Source of the DNA: Betaproteobacteria bacterium UBA5582
Lineage (GTDB): Bacteria > Pseudomonadota > Gammaproteobacteria > Burkholderiales > Rhodocyclaceae
NCBI GenBank assembly: GCA_002425245.1
Contig: DILW01000076.1
Location: forward strand, 366-43,447
Reading direction: 5' to 3'
DNA length: 43,082 nt
This document shows positions 1 through 8,227 of the stretch, in pieces. Below the pieces are notes generated by a model. The model saw only the letters and a program-made list of their open reading frames with translations, had not been told where the DNA came from and made no database searches. A program made the position numbers and the translations under genes. How positions within the stretch are numbered: position 1 is the stretch's first letter; every line of letters starts with the position of its first letter.

Positions 1-1
1 A

Positions 2-823
2 TTCCTGCCGGCGACCAAGGCCAGCCCCAAGGAAATGCTGCCCATCGTCGACAAGCCGTTGATCCAGTACGCGGTCGAGGAGGCGGTGGCGGCGGGAATC
101 ACCGACATGATCTTCGTCACCGGCCGCTCCAAGCGGGCGATCGAAGACCATTTCGACAAGGCCTACGAACTGGAGTCGGAACTGGCGGCGCGGGGCAAGA
201 CGGAAATGCTGGAGTTTGTCCGCAACATGATTCCGCGCGACATCAACTGCGTGTATATCCGCCAGCAGGAGGCACTCGGGCTCGGCCATGCCGTGCTTTG
301 CGCCCGGCCGGTGATCGGCGACGAGCCGTTCGCGGTGATTCTGGCCGACGATCTGCTCGACGGCGATACGCCGGTGATGAAGCAGATGTCCGAGGTGTAC
401 GACTACTATCGCTGTTCGGTACTCGGCGTCCAGGACGTGCCGCGGGAGGATACGCGCAGTTACGGAATCGTCGATGCGCGCAGGGTGGCCGACCGCCTGG
501 AGCAGATCAATGCCATCGTCGAGAAGCCGAAGCCGGAAGAGGCGCCGTCCACCCTGGCGGTGGTCGGTCGCTACATCCTGACGCCGCGCATCTTCGAGCA
601 TCTCGAGAAAATCAAGCCGGGGGCCGGCGGCGAGATTCAGCTAACCGACGCCATCGCCTCGCTGCTCGCCGAGGAGCAGGTGCTGGCGCATCGTTTCGAC
701 GGTGTGCGCTACGATTGCGGCTCCAAACTCGGCTACCTGCAGGCGACCGTGGTGTTCGGCCAGCGTCATCCGCAGGTCGGCCGCGAATTTACCGAATACC
801 TCAACAATAACCGGGAGACATGA
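2..823 (+). CDS. galU: UTP--glucose-1-phosphate uridylyltransferase, 5' end missing
   Basis: Makes UDP-glucose from UTP and glucose-1-phosphate in the cytoplasm, a precursor for surface polysaccharides. The reading frame is open from base 2 and begins inside the conserved N-terminal block (FLPATKA..KEMLPIVDKP), so only the first residues, including the glycine-rich nucleotide loop, lie outside the window; about 273 residues are present against a usual length near 290-300. Also visible are the ADDLLDG segment (metal and nucleotide site), the EKP motif near residue 170 and the GGEIQLTD segment typical of GalU. An internal ATG at 35 is not the start. The stop overlaps the start of the next gene (ATGA), so the two are probably co-transcribed. 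Confidence 0.95.
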   Translation, partial: FLPATKASPKEMLPIVDKPLIQYAVEEAVAAGITDMIFVTGRSKRAIEDHFDKAYELESELAARGKTEMLEFVRNMIPRDINCVYIRQQEALGLGHAVLCARPVIGDEPFAVILADDLLDGDTPVMKQMSEVYDYYRCSVLGVQDVPREDTRSYGIVDARRVADRLEQINAIVEKPKPEEAPSTLAVVGRYILTPRIFEHLEKIKPGAGGEIQLTDAIASLLAEEQVLAHRFDGVRYDCGSKLGYLQATVVFGQRHPQVGREFTEYLNNNRET

Positions 824-1371
824 TGGATATCGAACAAGCCCGTGCCATGCTGGCCGACTCGGAAGTGATACACGATGCACCGACGGTGCAGGCGGCAGTG
901 GACAAAATGGCGGCGGATATCGAAGCGCGCCTGGGCGACAAATACCCGCTGGTGCTGTGCGTGATGACTGGCGGTGTGGTGTTCTGCGGGCAGTTGATGA
1001 CGCGCCTGAATTTTCCGCTCGATTTCGATTACCTGCATGCCACCCGTTATGGGCCGGAAACGCAGGGCGGCAAGATTTCCTGGCGCAGCGCGCCGTGGGC
1101 GCCGGTCAAGGGGCGCAGCGTGCTGGTGGTTGATGACATCCTCGATGAAGGCGTGACCCTGGCGGCAGTCAAGGAAAGCCTGCTTCGTCTGGGGGCGGCC
1201 GAGGTGCTGACGGCGGTCTTCGCGGACAAGCTCAATGGCCGGAAAAAGCCGCTGGTGGCCGATTTCGTCGGCCTCACCGTGCCCGACCGCTTCGTTTTCG
1301 GTTTCGGCATGGATGCCGGTGGCGCCTGGCGCAATCTGCCGGCGATTCACGCCAAGAAGGAAGGTGCATGA
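820..1371 (+). CDS. hpt: hypoxanthine-guanine phosphoribosyltransferase
   Basis: Purine salvage enzyme that joins hypoxanthine or guanine to PRPP to give IMP or GMP. The type I phosphoribosyltransferase fold is shown by the PRPP loop VVDDILDEGVTL around residues 103-114, and an early VMTGGVVF segment resembles the beta strand and loop before the PPi site. Length, 183 aa, is normal. Two ATGs are possible, 820 (overlapping the galU stop) and 823; the GGGAG at 813-817 is better spaced for 823. It overlaps the next gene by four bases. A methylthiopurine phosphorylase that may release hypoxanthine lies two genes downstream, which fits a salvage role. Hypoxanthine versus broader purine preference cannot be read from the sequence. 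Confidence 0.85.
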   Translation: MMDIEQARAMLADSEVIHDAPTVQAAVDKMAADIEARLGDKYPLVLCVMTGGVVFCGQLMTRLNFPLDFDYLHATRYGPETQGGKISWRSAPWAPVKGRSVLVVDDILDEGVTLAAVKESLLRLGAAEVLTAVFADKLNGRKKPLVADFVGLTVPDRFVFGFGMDAGGAWRNLPAIHAKKEGA

Positions 1372-2057
1372 GCGGTCGCAGTGTCGCCGACTTCATCGCC
1401 TATTGGGAAGACGAGGGGCTGACCTATGCACGTCACGGAGATTACGACTGGATGGCGGCACTGGTTCCCGGCGTCCGCGTGCTGGAAATCGGCTGTGGCG
1501 TGGGGTTTGCCACGGAAGCACTGATCGCACGCGGACTGGCGGTGCTGGCCATTGATACCTTGCCGGAATGCCTGGAACTGACCCGGCAGCGTGTGGGCGA
1601 TGCGGTGACGCTGCTACACGCCGACGTCGAGGCGCTAGACGCCGGGCAGCGTGCCACCATTGAAGCCTTTGCACCGGATTGCGTGGTCTGCTGGTTGATG
1701 GGGGCGCCGGCCGAGGTGACCGGCGCCAGCACCAGCGATGGCGGGCAGGCAGTGGCCGCCTACCGCGAACGCCTGCACCGGGCAGTGGCCGCCCTGGCGG
1801 CTGGCCTGCCCTCGGTGCGTGCCTTGCACATTGTCGACCGCACGGCGATTCCCTGGCAGGCCAAGGATATCGGTCGCGATACCCTGGTTCGCTACCATCT
1901 CGAACGAACCTTCAGCGGTCTGCCGTTTGCGGCTGATCGCAGCAAGGCTCTTTACCGCAAGCTGGGCGGCAACGTCACCCCGCTTGCCAAACCGCATCCC
2001 GCGCTCAAGAGCGTGGTGCCAACGCTGGCTTCGCTGCTGGCGCTACGGAGTACATGA
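1368..2057 (+). CDS. class I SAM-dependent methyltransferase, substrate unknown
   Basis: A 229-aa Rossmann-fold methyltransferase. Motif I, VLEIGCGVGFATEAL, is near residues 37-51 and is followed by an acidic residue after the second strand (AIDTLPECLEL), the usual SAM ribose contact. The region after motif II (VVCWLMGAPAEVTG) lacks an NPPY-type signature, so there is no sign of N6-adenine or protein glutamine methylation. No membrane segment or signal peptide is seen. It overlaps hpt by ATGA and ends one base before the phosphorylase ATG, so it belongs to the hpt-mtnP operon. A link to SAM or methylthioadenosine metabolism is suggested only by position. The substrate is not recognisable. Confidence 0.75.
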   Translation: MSGRSVADFIAYWEDEGLTYARHGDYDWMAALVPGVRVLEIGCGVGFATEALIARGLAVLAIDTLPECLELTRQRVGDAVTLLHADVEALDAGQRATIEAFAPDCVVCWLMGAPAEVTGASTSDGGQAVAAYRERLHRAVAALAAGLPSVRALHIVDRTAIPWQAKDIGRDTLVRYHLERTFSGLPFAADRSKALYRKLGGNVTPLAKPHPALKSVVPTLASLLALRST

Positions 2058-2058
2058 C

Positions 2059-2829
2059 ATGTTAGCCATCATTGGCGGCAGCGGCCTGACGACGCTGTCC
2101 AATCTCGACGTTTCCCACCGCGAAGTGGTGCGGACCCCGTTCGGCGAGCCTTCGGGCGCCCTGGTGTTCGGCCAGATCGGTGGCCAGCCGGCGGTATTCC
2201 TGCCTCGCCACGGCTACGGCCACAGCATTCCGCCGCACATGGTCAATTACCGGGCCAACCTGTGGGCCCTGCATCACCATCAGGTCAGCGGCATCATCTC
2301 GGTGGCTTCGGTCGGCAGCATCCGAGCCGACCTGAATCCGGGCGACATCGTCGTTCCCGATCAGATCATCGATTACACCTGGGGCCGCAAGTCGACCTTC
2401 TTCGACGGCGTCGGCTCGCCGGTGACCCACGTCGATTTCACCGAGCCCTACGACGCGGCACTGGCCCAGCGCATCGTTGCGGCGGCGCAGGCGCTGGGGG
2501 TCGAGGTCAAGCAGGGTGCGGTCTATGCGGCGACGCAGGGGCCGCGCCTGGAAACGGCGGCCGAGATCAACCGCCTGGAACGCGACGGCGCCGACATCGT
2601 CGGCATGACCGGCATGCCCGAAGCGGTGCTGGCGCGCGAACTGGGCCTGCCTTATGCGGCGATCAGCGTCGTTGCCAACCACGCTGCCGGTCGCGGCAGC
2701 AGCAGCAAGGGTATCCGCTTCGAAAGCCTGGAGCATGTCCTGCAGGAAGCGATGGGCCGCGTGCGCAGCACCATCGAGCGAGTGGTCGGCGCCGGTACGG
2801 CCTGTCCGCCGATGGGCATGTCGGTCTGA
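2059..2829 (+). CDS. mtnP: S-methyl-5'-thioinosine/thioadenosine phosphorylase
   Basis: A PNP/MTAP-family phosphorylase of 256 aa that should cleave a 5'-methylthiopurine nucleoside with phosphate to the base and 5-methylthioribose-1-phosphate. The start MLAIIGGSGL at 2059 is typical, although the frame stays open far upstream through the methyltransferase gene. Family motifs include the phosphate-loop GGSG, the RHGYGHSIPPH block and GMTGMPEAVLARE. Where MTA phosphorylases carry the TDYD motif with two base-contacting Asp, this protein has ANHA (Asn207, Ala209). Asn at the first position is also what 6-oxopurine PNPs use, so methylthioinosine is the likelier substrate, with hypoxanthine as product. 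It follows the methyltransferase by one base. The specificity is inference. Confidence 0.85.
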   Translation: MLAIIGGSGLTTLSNLDVSHREVVRTPFGEPSGALVFGQIGGQPAVFLPRHGYGHSIPPHMVNYRANLWALHHHQVSGIISVASVGSIRADLNPGDIVVPDQIIDYTWGRKSTFFDGVGSPVTHVDFTEPYDAALAQRIVAAAQALGVEVKQGAVYAATQGPRLETAAEINRLERDGADIVGMTGMPEAVLARELGLPYAAISVVANHAAGRGSSSKGIRFESLEHVLQEAMGRVRSTIERVVGAGTACPPMGMSV

Positions 2830-2838
2830 GGCGCGGCC

Positions 2839-5397
2839 TCAGACCTTCATCCGTTCGATCAGCTCGGTTTCCAGGCGGATGCGCTGGTTGGTGTCGCGCA
2901 GGTCGCCGCCACTGATCAGGAAGACGTCCTCGGCGCGTTCGCCGAGGGTGGCGATCTTGGCGGTATGCAGTTCGGCGCCGTGTTCGGCGAGTGTCTTGGC
3001 GATGGTGTAGAGCAGGCCGGGGCGGTCGGCGGCGGTCAGGTTGAGGACGAAGTGCGTCCCCTTTTCGTCGCCGCGGATGCTGACTTCGGGTTTGATCGGG
3101 AAGTGTTTGACCTGGCGCGACAGACGACCGGCCGACGGAACTTCGGGCGGCAACTGGTTGCGCAGGCGTTCTTCCAGCTCATGTTCGATGTAGGCGAGCA
3201 TTTCACGGTTGTGATCGCGCCGTTCGATATCGAGCAGGATGAAGCTGTCCAGCGCGTAGCCGTGGGCGGTAGTGTGGATCTTGGCATCGACGATGCTGTA
3301 GCCGGCCCGGGCGAAGAAGCCGACCAGGCGGGCGAACAGGTCGGGCTGGTCCTGGGTATACACCATCACCTGCAGGCCGACGCCTTCCTGCCACAGGCGG
3401 GCGCGGACCACCGGCTGATTGTTGTGGATGCGGTAATGCAGCGAGCGCGTGTGCCAGGCGATTTCCTCGGCTGAGTGGCGCAGGAAATAAACGGTGTCGA
3501 GCTGCTTCCACAGGCGTTCATGGACGGTGTCGGAGAGCGCGAAGAAACGCAGCAGGCGCATCGCTTCGGCCTGACGCTCAGCGATGATGCCGTGCGCGAC
3601 CGGCACTTCGTCCTGGGCTAGGAAATGCTGCGTCTGCTGGTAGAGATCGGCCAGGAGTTTGCCTTTCCACTGGTTCCAGACTTTCGGGCTGGTGCCGCGG
3701 ATGTCGGCGTGGGTGAGCAGGTAGAGGGCCTGCAGGTGGCGCAAATCGCCAACCATTGCGGCGAAATTGCCGATCACCTCGGGATCGCTCAGGTCTTCCT
3801 TCTGGGCAATCTGCGACATGACCAGGTGCTGGCGCACCAGCCATACCACCAGTTCGGTATCTTCCCGTGACAAGCCGTGGTTTTCGCAGAATTCGCGGGC
3901 GTCGACCGTGCCCTTGATCGAGTGGTCGCCACCGCGGCCCTTGGCGATGTCGTGGAAGAGAGCGGCGATGTAGAGCAGCCAGGGGCGCTCGAATTCGTTG
4001 ATCAGGCGCGAGCACAGCGGGTATTCGTGGGCGAACTCGCTCATCGTGAACCGGCGCAGGTTGCGCAGCACCTGCAGGATGTGCTGATCCACGGTATAGA
4101 CATGGAACAGGTCGTGCTGCATCTGGCCGACGATGCGCCCGAAGTTGGGCAGGTAGGCACCAAGGATGTCGAGCTGGTTCATCCGCCGGAATTCATGGAC
4201 CACACCGCGTTCGCTCTGCAACAGCTTGAGGAACATCGCCCGGTTGGCCGGGTCGGCGCGGAAGGCGTCGTCGATGCGTTCGCGGGCAATCCACAGGGCG
4301 CGCAGGGTCGGTGCCGTCATGCCCTGGAGCTCGGGGTTTTCCTGCATGATCAGGAAGGCGTCCAGGATAAGTCCGGGGTTTTTCTCGAACAGACGCTCAT
4401 CGCAGACATCGAGCAGGTTGCCGACGACCTGGAAGTTTTCGTCGAAGGTCTGCGGACGCTGCAGGTTTTCCGGCGAAAGCGCAGCACCCATGTTCTGCAG
4501 GACGATGGTGTTGAGCAGGGTGAGGCCCTTGGCATTGCGGTAATACGACTGCATCAGCTGTTCGGATGCCCGCTTGCTCTCGTTGTCGACATAACCGTAG
4601 CGGTGGGCCAGGCGCTCCTGGTAATCGAACAGCAGCCGGTCCTCGCGGCGTCCGACCAGGAAATGCAGGCGGATGCGTAAATGCCGCAGGAAATCCTCGA
4701 ACTGCTTGCCGAAGGCAACACCTTCCTGCGACATGACACCATCGCCACCGAGTTCGTCCCAGCTGACGCCGTAGCCGGCGGCCTTGGCAATCCAGAAGAT
4801 GACCTGGACATCGCGCAGCCCGCCTGGGGACTCCTTGATGTTGGGCTCGAGGCTGTAAGGGGTTTCGTTGAAGCGCAGATAACGGTCCTGTTGTTCCAGT
4901 CGTTTGGCTTCGTAAAACTGTACCGGGTCGAGGTTGCCCAGCAGGCGACGGTGGAAGGTGGCGAACAGCTTGTCGCTGCCGGTGAGCAGCCGCGCTTCGA
5001 GCAGGGCGCTCTGCACGGTGATGTCCTTGGCCGCCTCGTTCAGGCATTCCGGGATGGTGCGGACACTGTGGCCGATTTCCAGGCCGATGTCCCAGAAGCA
5101 GCCGACCAGCTTTTCCAGCTTGGCCTCGGTGCTGGCGCTGGCCGCCTGCGGCAGCAGGATCAGCAGGTCGATGTCGGAGGCCGGATAGAGTTCGCCGCGG
5201 CCGTAGCCGCCGACGGCGGCGAGGGCGATCGATGACGGGAAGGCAAAGTCCGACCACAGGCGACGAAGTACCTCATCGACATCGGCACAACGTTGGCGGA
5301 GCAGGGCCTCGGCATCGTTGTCGGCTTCGTAGCGTGCCTGCAGGGCCGCTTGGCGGGCCTTGATGTCGGCCCGCAGGGCAGCGACGTCGATGCTCAT
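2839..5397 (-). CDS. glnD: bifunctional PII uridylyltransferase/uridylyl-removing enzyme
   Basis: Nitrogen sensor that uridylylates and deuridylylates PII (GlnB/GlnK) according to glutamine. The 852-aa protein shows the expected order: a nucleotidyltransferase domain with GGYGRGELYPASDIDLL (G..G and DxD motif) around residues 65-82, a linker, an HD hydrolase domain with FHDIAKGRGGDHS around residue 480, and two C-terminal ACT domains (VMVYTQDQPDLFARL and LNLTAADRPGLLYTI). Start MSIDVAALRAD is chosen because the 30 residues upstream in frame lie inside map and look unlike the family. Its ATG shares one base with the map stop (TGATG), so the two are one transcript. It converges on mtnP with a nine-base gap. 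Confidence 0.96.
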   Translation of the reverse strand: MSIDVAALRADIKARQAALQARYEADNDAEALLRQRCADVDEVLRRLWSDFAFPSSIALAAVGGYGRGELYPASDIDLLILLPQAASASTEAKLEKLVGCFWDIGLEIGHSVRTIPECLNEAAKDITVQSALLEARLLTGSDKLFATFHRRLLGNLDPVQFYEAKRLEQQDRYLRFNETPYSLEPNIKESPGGLRDVQVIFWIAKAAGYGVSWDELGGDGVMSQEGVAFGKQFEDFLRHLRIRLHFLVGRREDRLLFDYQERLAHRYGYVDNESKRASEQLMQSYYRNAKGLTLLNTIVLQNMGAALSPENLQRPQTFDENFQVVGNLLDVCDERLFEKNPGLILDAFLIMQENPELQGMTAPTLRALWIARERIDDAFRADPANRAMFLKLLQSERGVVHEFRRMNQLDILGAYLPNFGRIVGQMQHDLFHVYTVDQHILQVLRNLRRFTMSEFAHEYPLCSRLINEFERPWLLYIAALFHDIAKGRGGDHSIKGTVDAREFCENHGLSREDTELVVWLVRQHLVMSQIAQKEDLSDPEVIGNFAAMVGDLRHLQALYLLTHADIRGTSPKVWNQWKGKLLADLYQQTQHFLAQDEVPVAHGIIAERQAEAMRLLRFFALSDTVHERLWKQLDTVYFLRHSAEEIAWHTRSLHYRIHNNQPVVRARLWQEGVGLQVMVYTQDQPDLFARLVGFFARAGYSIVDAKIHTTAHGYALDSFILLDIERRDHNREMLAYIEHELEERLRNQLPPEVPSAGRLSRQVKHFPIKPEVSIRGDEKGTHFVLNLTAADRPGLLYTIAKTLAEHGAELHTAKIATLGERAEDVFLISGGDLRDTNQRIRLETELIERMKV

Positions 5398-6197
5398 CAG
5401 GCAATCCAGTCTGGCTTGGGGCGGCAGCCGGCGGAGAGCGTCATGATCTCGTAACCGGTGTCGGTGACCAGCAGGGTGTGTTCCCACTGTGCCGACAGGC
5501 TACGGTCCTTGGTGACGATCGTCCATCCGTCCGGCATCTCGCGGATGGCAGCCTTGCCGGCGTTGATCATCGGTTCGATGGTGAAGGTCATGCCGGGGAG
5601 CAGCTCGATGCCGGTGCCGGCCTTGCCGTAATGAACCACCTGCGGGTCTTCATGGAACTTGGCGCCGATGCCGTGGCCACAGAATTCGCGAACGACGGAA
5701 TAACCGTTCTTTTCAGCATGCTTCTGGATGATGGCGCCGATGTCGCCGAGGCGGGCGCCTGGGCGGACGACCGAAATGCCCAGCCACAGGCATTCGAAGG
5801 TGATTTCGCACAGGCGCTTGGCCTGGATCGAAGCTTCGCCGACGATGAACATGCGGCTGGTGTCGCCGTGGTAGCCGTCCTTGATCGTGGTGATGTCGAG
5901 ATTGACGATGTCGCCGTTTTTCAACACGCGGTCGCTCGGTACGCCATGGCAGACCTGCTGGTTGATCGAGGTGCAGATCGACTTCGGGTAGGGGTCGTAA
6001 CCCGAAGGCGCATAGTTGAGCGGAGCCGGGATGCAGCCCTGGACATCGACCATGTAGTCGTGGCAAAGCCGGTCGAGTTCTTCGGTGGTCACTCCGGGTT
6101 TGACGAAAGGTTCGATGTAGTCGAGAACCTCGGCGGCGAGGCGACCGGCGACGCGCATTTTTTCGATTTCTTCGGGCGTCTTGATGGTAATGCTCAT
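5397..6197 (-). CDS. map: type I methionine aminopeptidase
   Basis: Removes the initiator methionine from nascent proteins. All five metal ligands of the pita-bread fold are visible in the 266-aa protein: Asp101, Asp112, His175, Glu208 and Glu239, together with the substrate-contacting His84. There is no N-terminal SH3 or zinc extension, as expected for type Ia. The start at 6197 (MSITIKTPEEIEKM) is the conserved one; the longer open frame upstream is an artefact antisense to rfbD. map beside rpsB and glnD is an old proteobacterial arrangement, but here rfbD sits between map and rpsB. No convincing promoter was found in the 111-base gap to rfbD. Confidence 0.96.
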   Translation of the reverse strand: MSITIKTPEEIEKMRVAGRLAAEVLDYIEPFVKPGVTTEELDRLCHDYMVDVQGCIPAPLNYAPSGYDPYPKSICTSINQQVCHGVPSDRVLKNGDIVNLDITTIKDGYHGDTSRMFIVGEASIQAKRLCEITFECLWLGISVVRPGARLGDIGAIIQKHAEKNGYSVVREFCGHGIGAKFHEDPQVVHYGKAGTGIELLPGMTFTIEPMINAGKAAIREMPDGWTIVTKDRSLSAQWEHTLLVTDTGYEIMTLSAGCRPKPDWIA

Positions 6198-6308
6198 GGC
6201 TGTTCTTGGTGCGGTTGAAGGTGCCAAGGATAAATGATGCACCGGGTTTAGCAAAGCCGCAGGCGCCGGTGATGGCATACTGCGCGGGGTTTTAGCAAGG
6301 AGCGATGA

Positions 6309-7202
6309 ATGTCGATACTGTTGTTGGGCAAGGATGGGCAGGTAGGTTGGCAATTGCAGCGGGCGCTGGCGCCGCTGGACGAGGTGGTGGCTTGCGGTCG
6401 CGCGCAGTGCGACATCGCCGATCCCGAACAGTTGCGTGCCCGGGTGGCCGAGTTGCGGCCTTCGGTGATCGTCAATGCCACCGCCTATACCGCGGTCGAC
6501 AAGGCCGAATCGGATGCCGATGCGGCGCATGCGGTCAACGCCCGCGGGCCGGGCGTGCTGGCCGAGGCGGCGGCAGCTTGCGGCGCGCTGCTGGTGCATT
6601 ATTCGACCGATTACGTGTTCGACGGGAGCAAGACCGGCGCCTGGGGCGAAACCGATGCGCCGGCACCGCAGGGCGTTTACGGGCAGAGCAAGCTGGCCGG
6701 CGAGCAGGCCATCGCGCAAAGCGCCTGCAAGTCGCTGATCTTTCGCACCAGTTGGGTGTTCGGCGAGCACGGTGGCAACTTCGTCAAGACCATCCTGCGT
6801 CTGGCCGGCGAGCGCGATGCGCTGGGCATCGTGGCCGACCAGGTCGGCTCGCCGACACCGGCCGCGCTGATTGCCGACGTCACCGCCGCTGCGTTGCTGC
6901 GCCTGGATGGCGGTCGCCACCTGGCTGCTGCCGAACATCGCCTCTATCATCTGGCAGCGGCGAATCCGGTGAGCTGGCATGCTTTTGCCTGCCGGATCGT
7001 CGAACTGGCGCGGGCTCGCGGTGCGCAGTTGCGGGTCGAAGCCGATGCCATCCGGCCGATCGCCACCGCCGACTACCCGACGCCGGCGCGTAGACCGGCC
7101 AATTCGCGCCTGGATTGCAGCAAGCTGGAACGTGACTTCGCTTTGCGCATGCCGGACTGGGAACCTTATCTGGCGCGCATGCTGGACGTCTACCTGCGCT
7201 GA
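6309..7202 (+). CDS. rfbD: dTDP-4-dehydrorhamnose reductase
   Basis: Last enzyme of dTDP-L-rhamnose synthesis, reducing dTDP-4-keto-L-rhamnose with NAD(P)H. It is an extended SDR of 297 aa: N-terminal LLLGKDGQVGWQL cofactor loop (residues 4-16), the NATAYTAVDKAE block, STDYVFDG, catalytic YGQSK near residue 123, and the FRTSWVFGEHG segment typical of RmlD. An AAGGAG at 6297-6302 supports the ATG at 6309. It stands alone, with no rfbA, rfbB or rfbC beside it, although galU, another sugar-nucleotide gene, is 5.5 kb upstream. The other rhamnose genes must lie elsewhere if the pathway is complete. Confidence 0.93.
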   Translation: MSILLLGKDGQVGWQLQRALAPLDEVVACGRAQCDIADPEQLRARVAELRPSVIVNATAYTAVDKAESDADAAHAVNARGPGVLAEAAAACGALLVHYSTDYVFDGSKTGAWGETDAPAPQGVYGQSKLAGEQAIAQSACKSLIFRTSWVFGEHGGNFVKTILRLAGERDALGIVADQVGSPTPAALIADVTAAALLRLDGGRHLAAAEHRLYHLAAANPVSWHAFACRIVELARARGAQLRVEADAIRPIATADYPTPARRPANSRLDCSKLERDFALRMPDWEPYLARMLDVYLR

Positions 7203-7258
7203 ATGCGTTGTGGCAGCGAAGCCTGGCGTATCTCGGGCTTCTTGCCGGCCGATTAAGC

Positions 7259-7267
7259 TGCTATAAT
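7259..7267 (+). promoter_or_regulatory. extended -10 promoter for rpsB-tsf
   Basis: TGC followed by a perfect TATAAT (hexamer 7262-7267) forms a consensus extended -10 element; the -35 region at 17-bp spacing (TTCTTG, 7239-7244) is weak. Transcription would begin near 7274, leaving a leader of about 150 nt before rpsB. This is the strongest sigma-70 promoter I can see in the window and is suitable for a ribosomal protein operon. Confidence 0.7.
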
Positions 7268-7349
7268 CGCAGAGTTTTTCCCGGTCGAAGTCGGCCGGAA
7301 GAAGCGGCGGCGTGCACGGTGTGCGTCGTCAAATCCTCACATCCGCCGA

Positions 7350-7414
7350 TTAAGGGTGTTCGTCAGAATCTAATAATGACGGGCGTTAGCGGCGGGTGGC
7401 GGTTCAACCCTTAA
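7350..7414 (+). promoter_or_regulatory. candidate rpsB leader helix covering the ribosome binding site
   Basis: TTAAGGGT at 7350-7357 is perfectly complementary to ACCCTTAA at 7407-7414, and the second arm includes the first two bases of the AAGGAG Shine-Dalgarno (7413-7418) of rpsB. Pairing would partly hide the ribosome binding site. S2 is known to repress its own translation in E. coli through the rpsB leader, so this is a reasonable candidate for the same control. Only the complementarity is seen; the rest is inference. Confidence 0.4.
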
Positions 7415-7424
7415 GGAGTTTTAC

Positions 7425-8168
7425 ATGTCCGTTACCATGCGTGAAATGCTGGAGGCCGGTGTCCACTTTGGTCACCAGACCCGTTTCTGGTCCCCCAAGA
7501 TGGCCCCGTACATCTTCGGCGCCCGCAACAAGATTCATATCGTCAACCTCGAAAAGACCCTGGCCAAGTACAACGAAGCCATGGCTTTCGTGAAGAAGCT
7601 GTCGGCTAACCGCGGCAACGTGCTGTTCGTCGGCACCAAGCGCCAGGCCCGTGAAATCGTCGCCGAAGAAGCAGCACGCGCCGGCGCTCCCTGTGTCGAC
7701 CAGCGCTGGCTGGGCGGCATGTTGACCAACTTCAAGACGGTCAAGACCTCGATCAAGCGCCTCAAGGACATGGAACTGGCCGTTGAAGCCGGCGACCTGG
7801 AAAAGATGTCCAAGAAGGAAGCCCTGACCTTCCGTCGCGAACTGGAAAAGCTGCAGAAGTCCATCGGCGGCATCAAGGACATGGGCGGCCTGCCGGACGC
7901 CATCTTCGTCATCGACGTCGGCTATCACAAGATCGCCATCACCGAAGCCGGCAAGCTCGGCATTCCGGTCATCGGCGTGGTCGATACCAACCACTCCCCG
8001 GAAGGCGTCGATTACGTCATCCCGGGTAACGATGACTCTTCCCGCGCCATTCAGCTGTACGCCCGTGGCGTGGCCGATGCCATCCTCGAAGGCCGCAGCA
8101 TGGCCGTGCAGGAAATCGTTGCCGGTGGCGACGATGAGTTCGTCGAAGTCGTCGACGCTGCTGAATAA
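7425..8168 (+). CDS. rpsB: 30S ribosomal protein S2
   Basis: Small-subunit protein S2, 247 aa, the usual length. It has the conserved N-terminus MSVTMREMLEAGVHFGHQTRFW, the VGTKRQAREIV block, the RWLGGMLTNF motif around residue 106, and PDAIFVIDV and GVVDTNHSPEGVDYVIPGNDD in the C-terminal half. Its AAGGAG at 7413-7418 is well placed for the ATG. It is followed by tsf, as in nearly all bacteria, and preceded by a strong extended -10 promoter and a leader of about 150 nt that may mediate autoregulation. Confidence 0.98.
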   Translation: MSVTMREMLEAGVHFGHQTRFWSPKMAPYIFGARNKIHIVNLEKTLAKYNEAMAFVKKLSANRGNVLFVGTKRQAREIVAEEAARAGAPCVDQRWLGGMLTNFKTVKTSIKRLKDMELAVEAGDLEKMSKKEALTFRRELEKLQKSIGGIKDMGGLPDAIFVIDVGYHKIAITEAGKLGIPVIGVVDTNHSPEGVDYVIPGNDDSSRAIQLYARGVADAILEGRSMAVQEIVAGGDDEFVEVVDAAE

Positions 8169-8180
8169 ATATTGATGTAA

Positions 8181-8203
8181 TGGCGGGGCCTCAGGCTCCG
8201 CCA
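8181..8203 (+). terminator. rpsB-tsf intercistronic hairpin (attenuator-like)
   Basis: TGGCGGGGCC (8181-8190), loop TCA, then GGCTCCGCCA (8194-8203) make a ten-base-pair stem with one G-U pair. Only GGTTTAC follows, without a real T tract, so it should at most reduce read-through or mark an RNA end. It may let S2 be made in different amounts from EF-Ts. Confidence 0.5.
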
Positions 8204-8227
8204 GGTTTACAAGCTCAGGAGAAGAAT

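Noticed and set aside
3877..4680. A 267-codon plus-strand frame inside glnD
   Set aside because: Antisense shadow of the glnD HD region.
6227..6255. A minus-strand promoter for map (TTTGCT-N17-TATCCT)
   Set aside because: Both hexamers are too weak to report as a feature.
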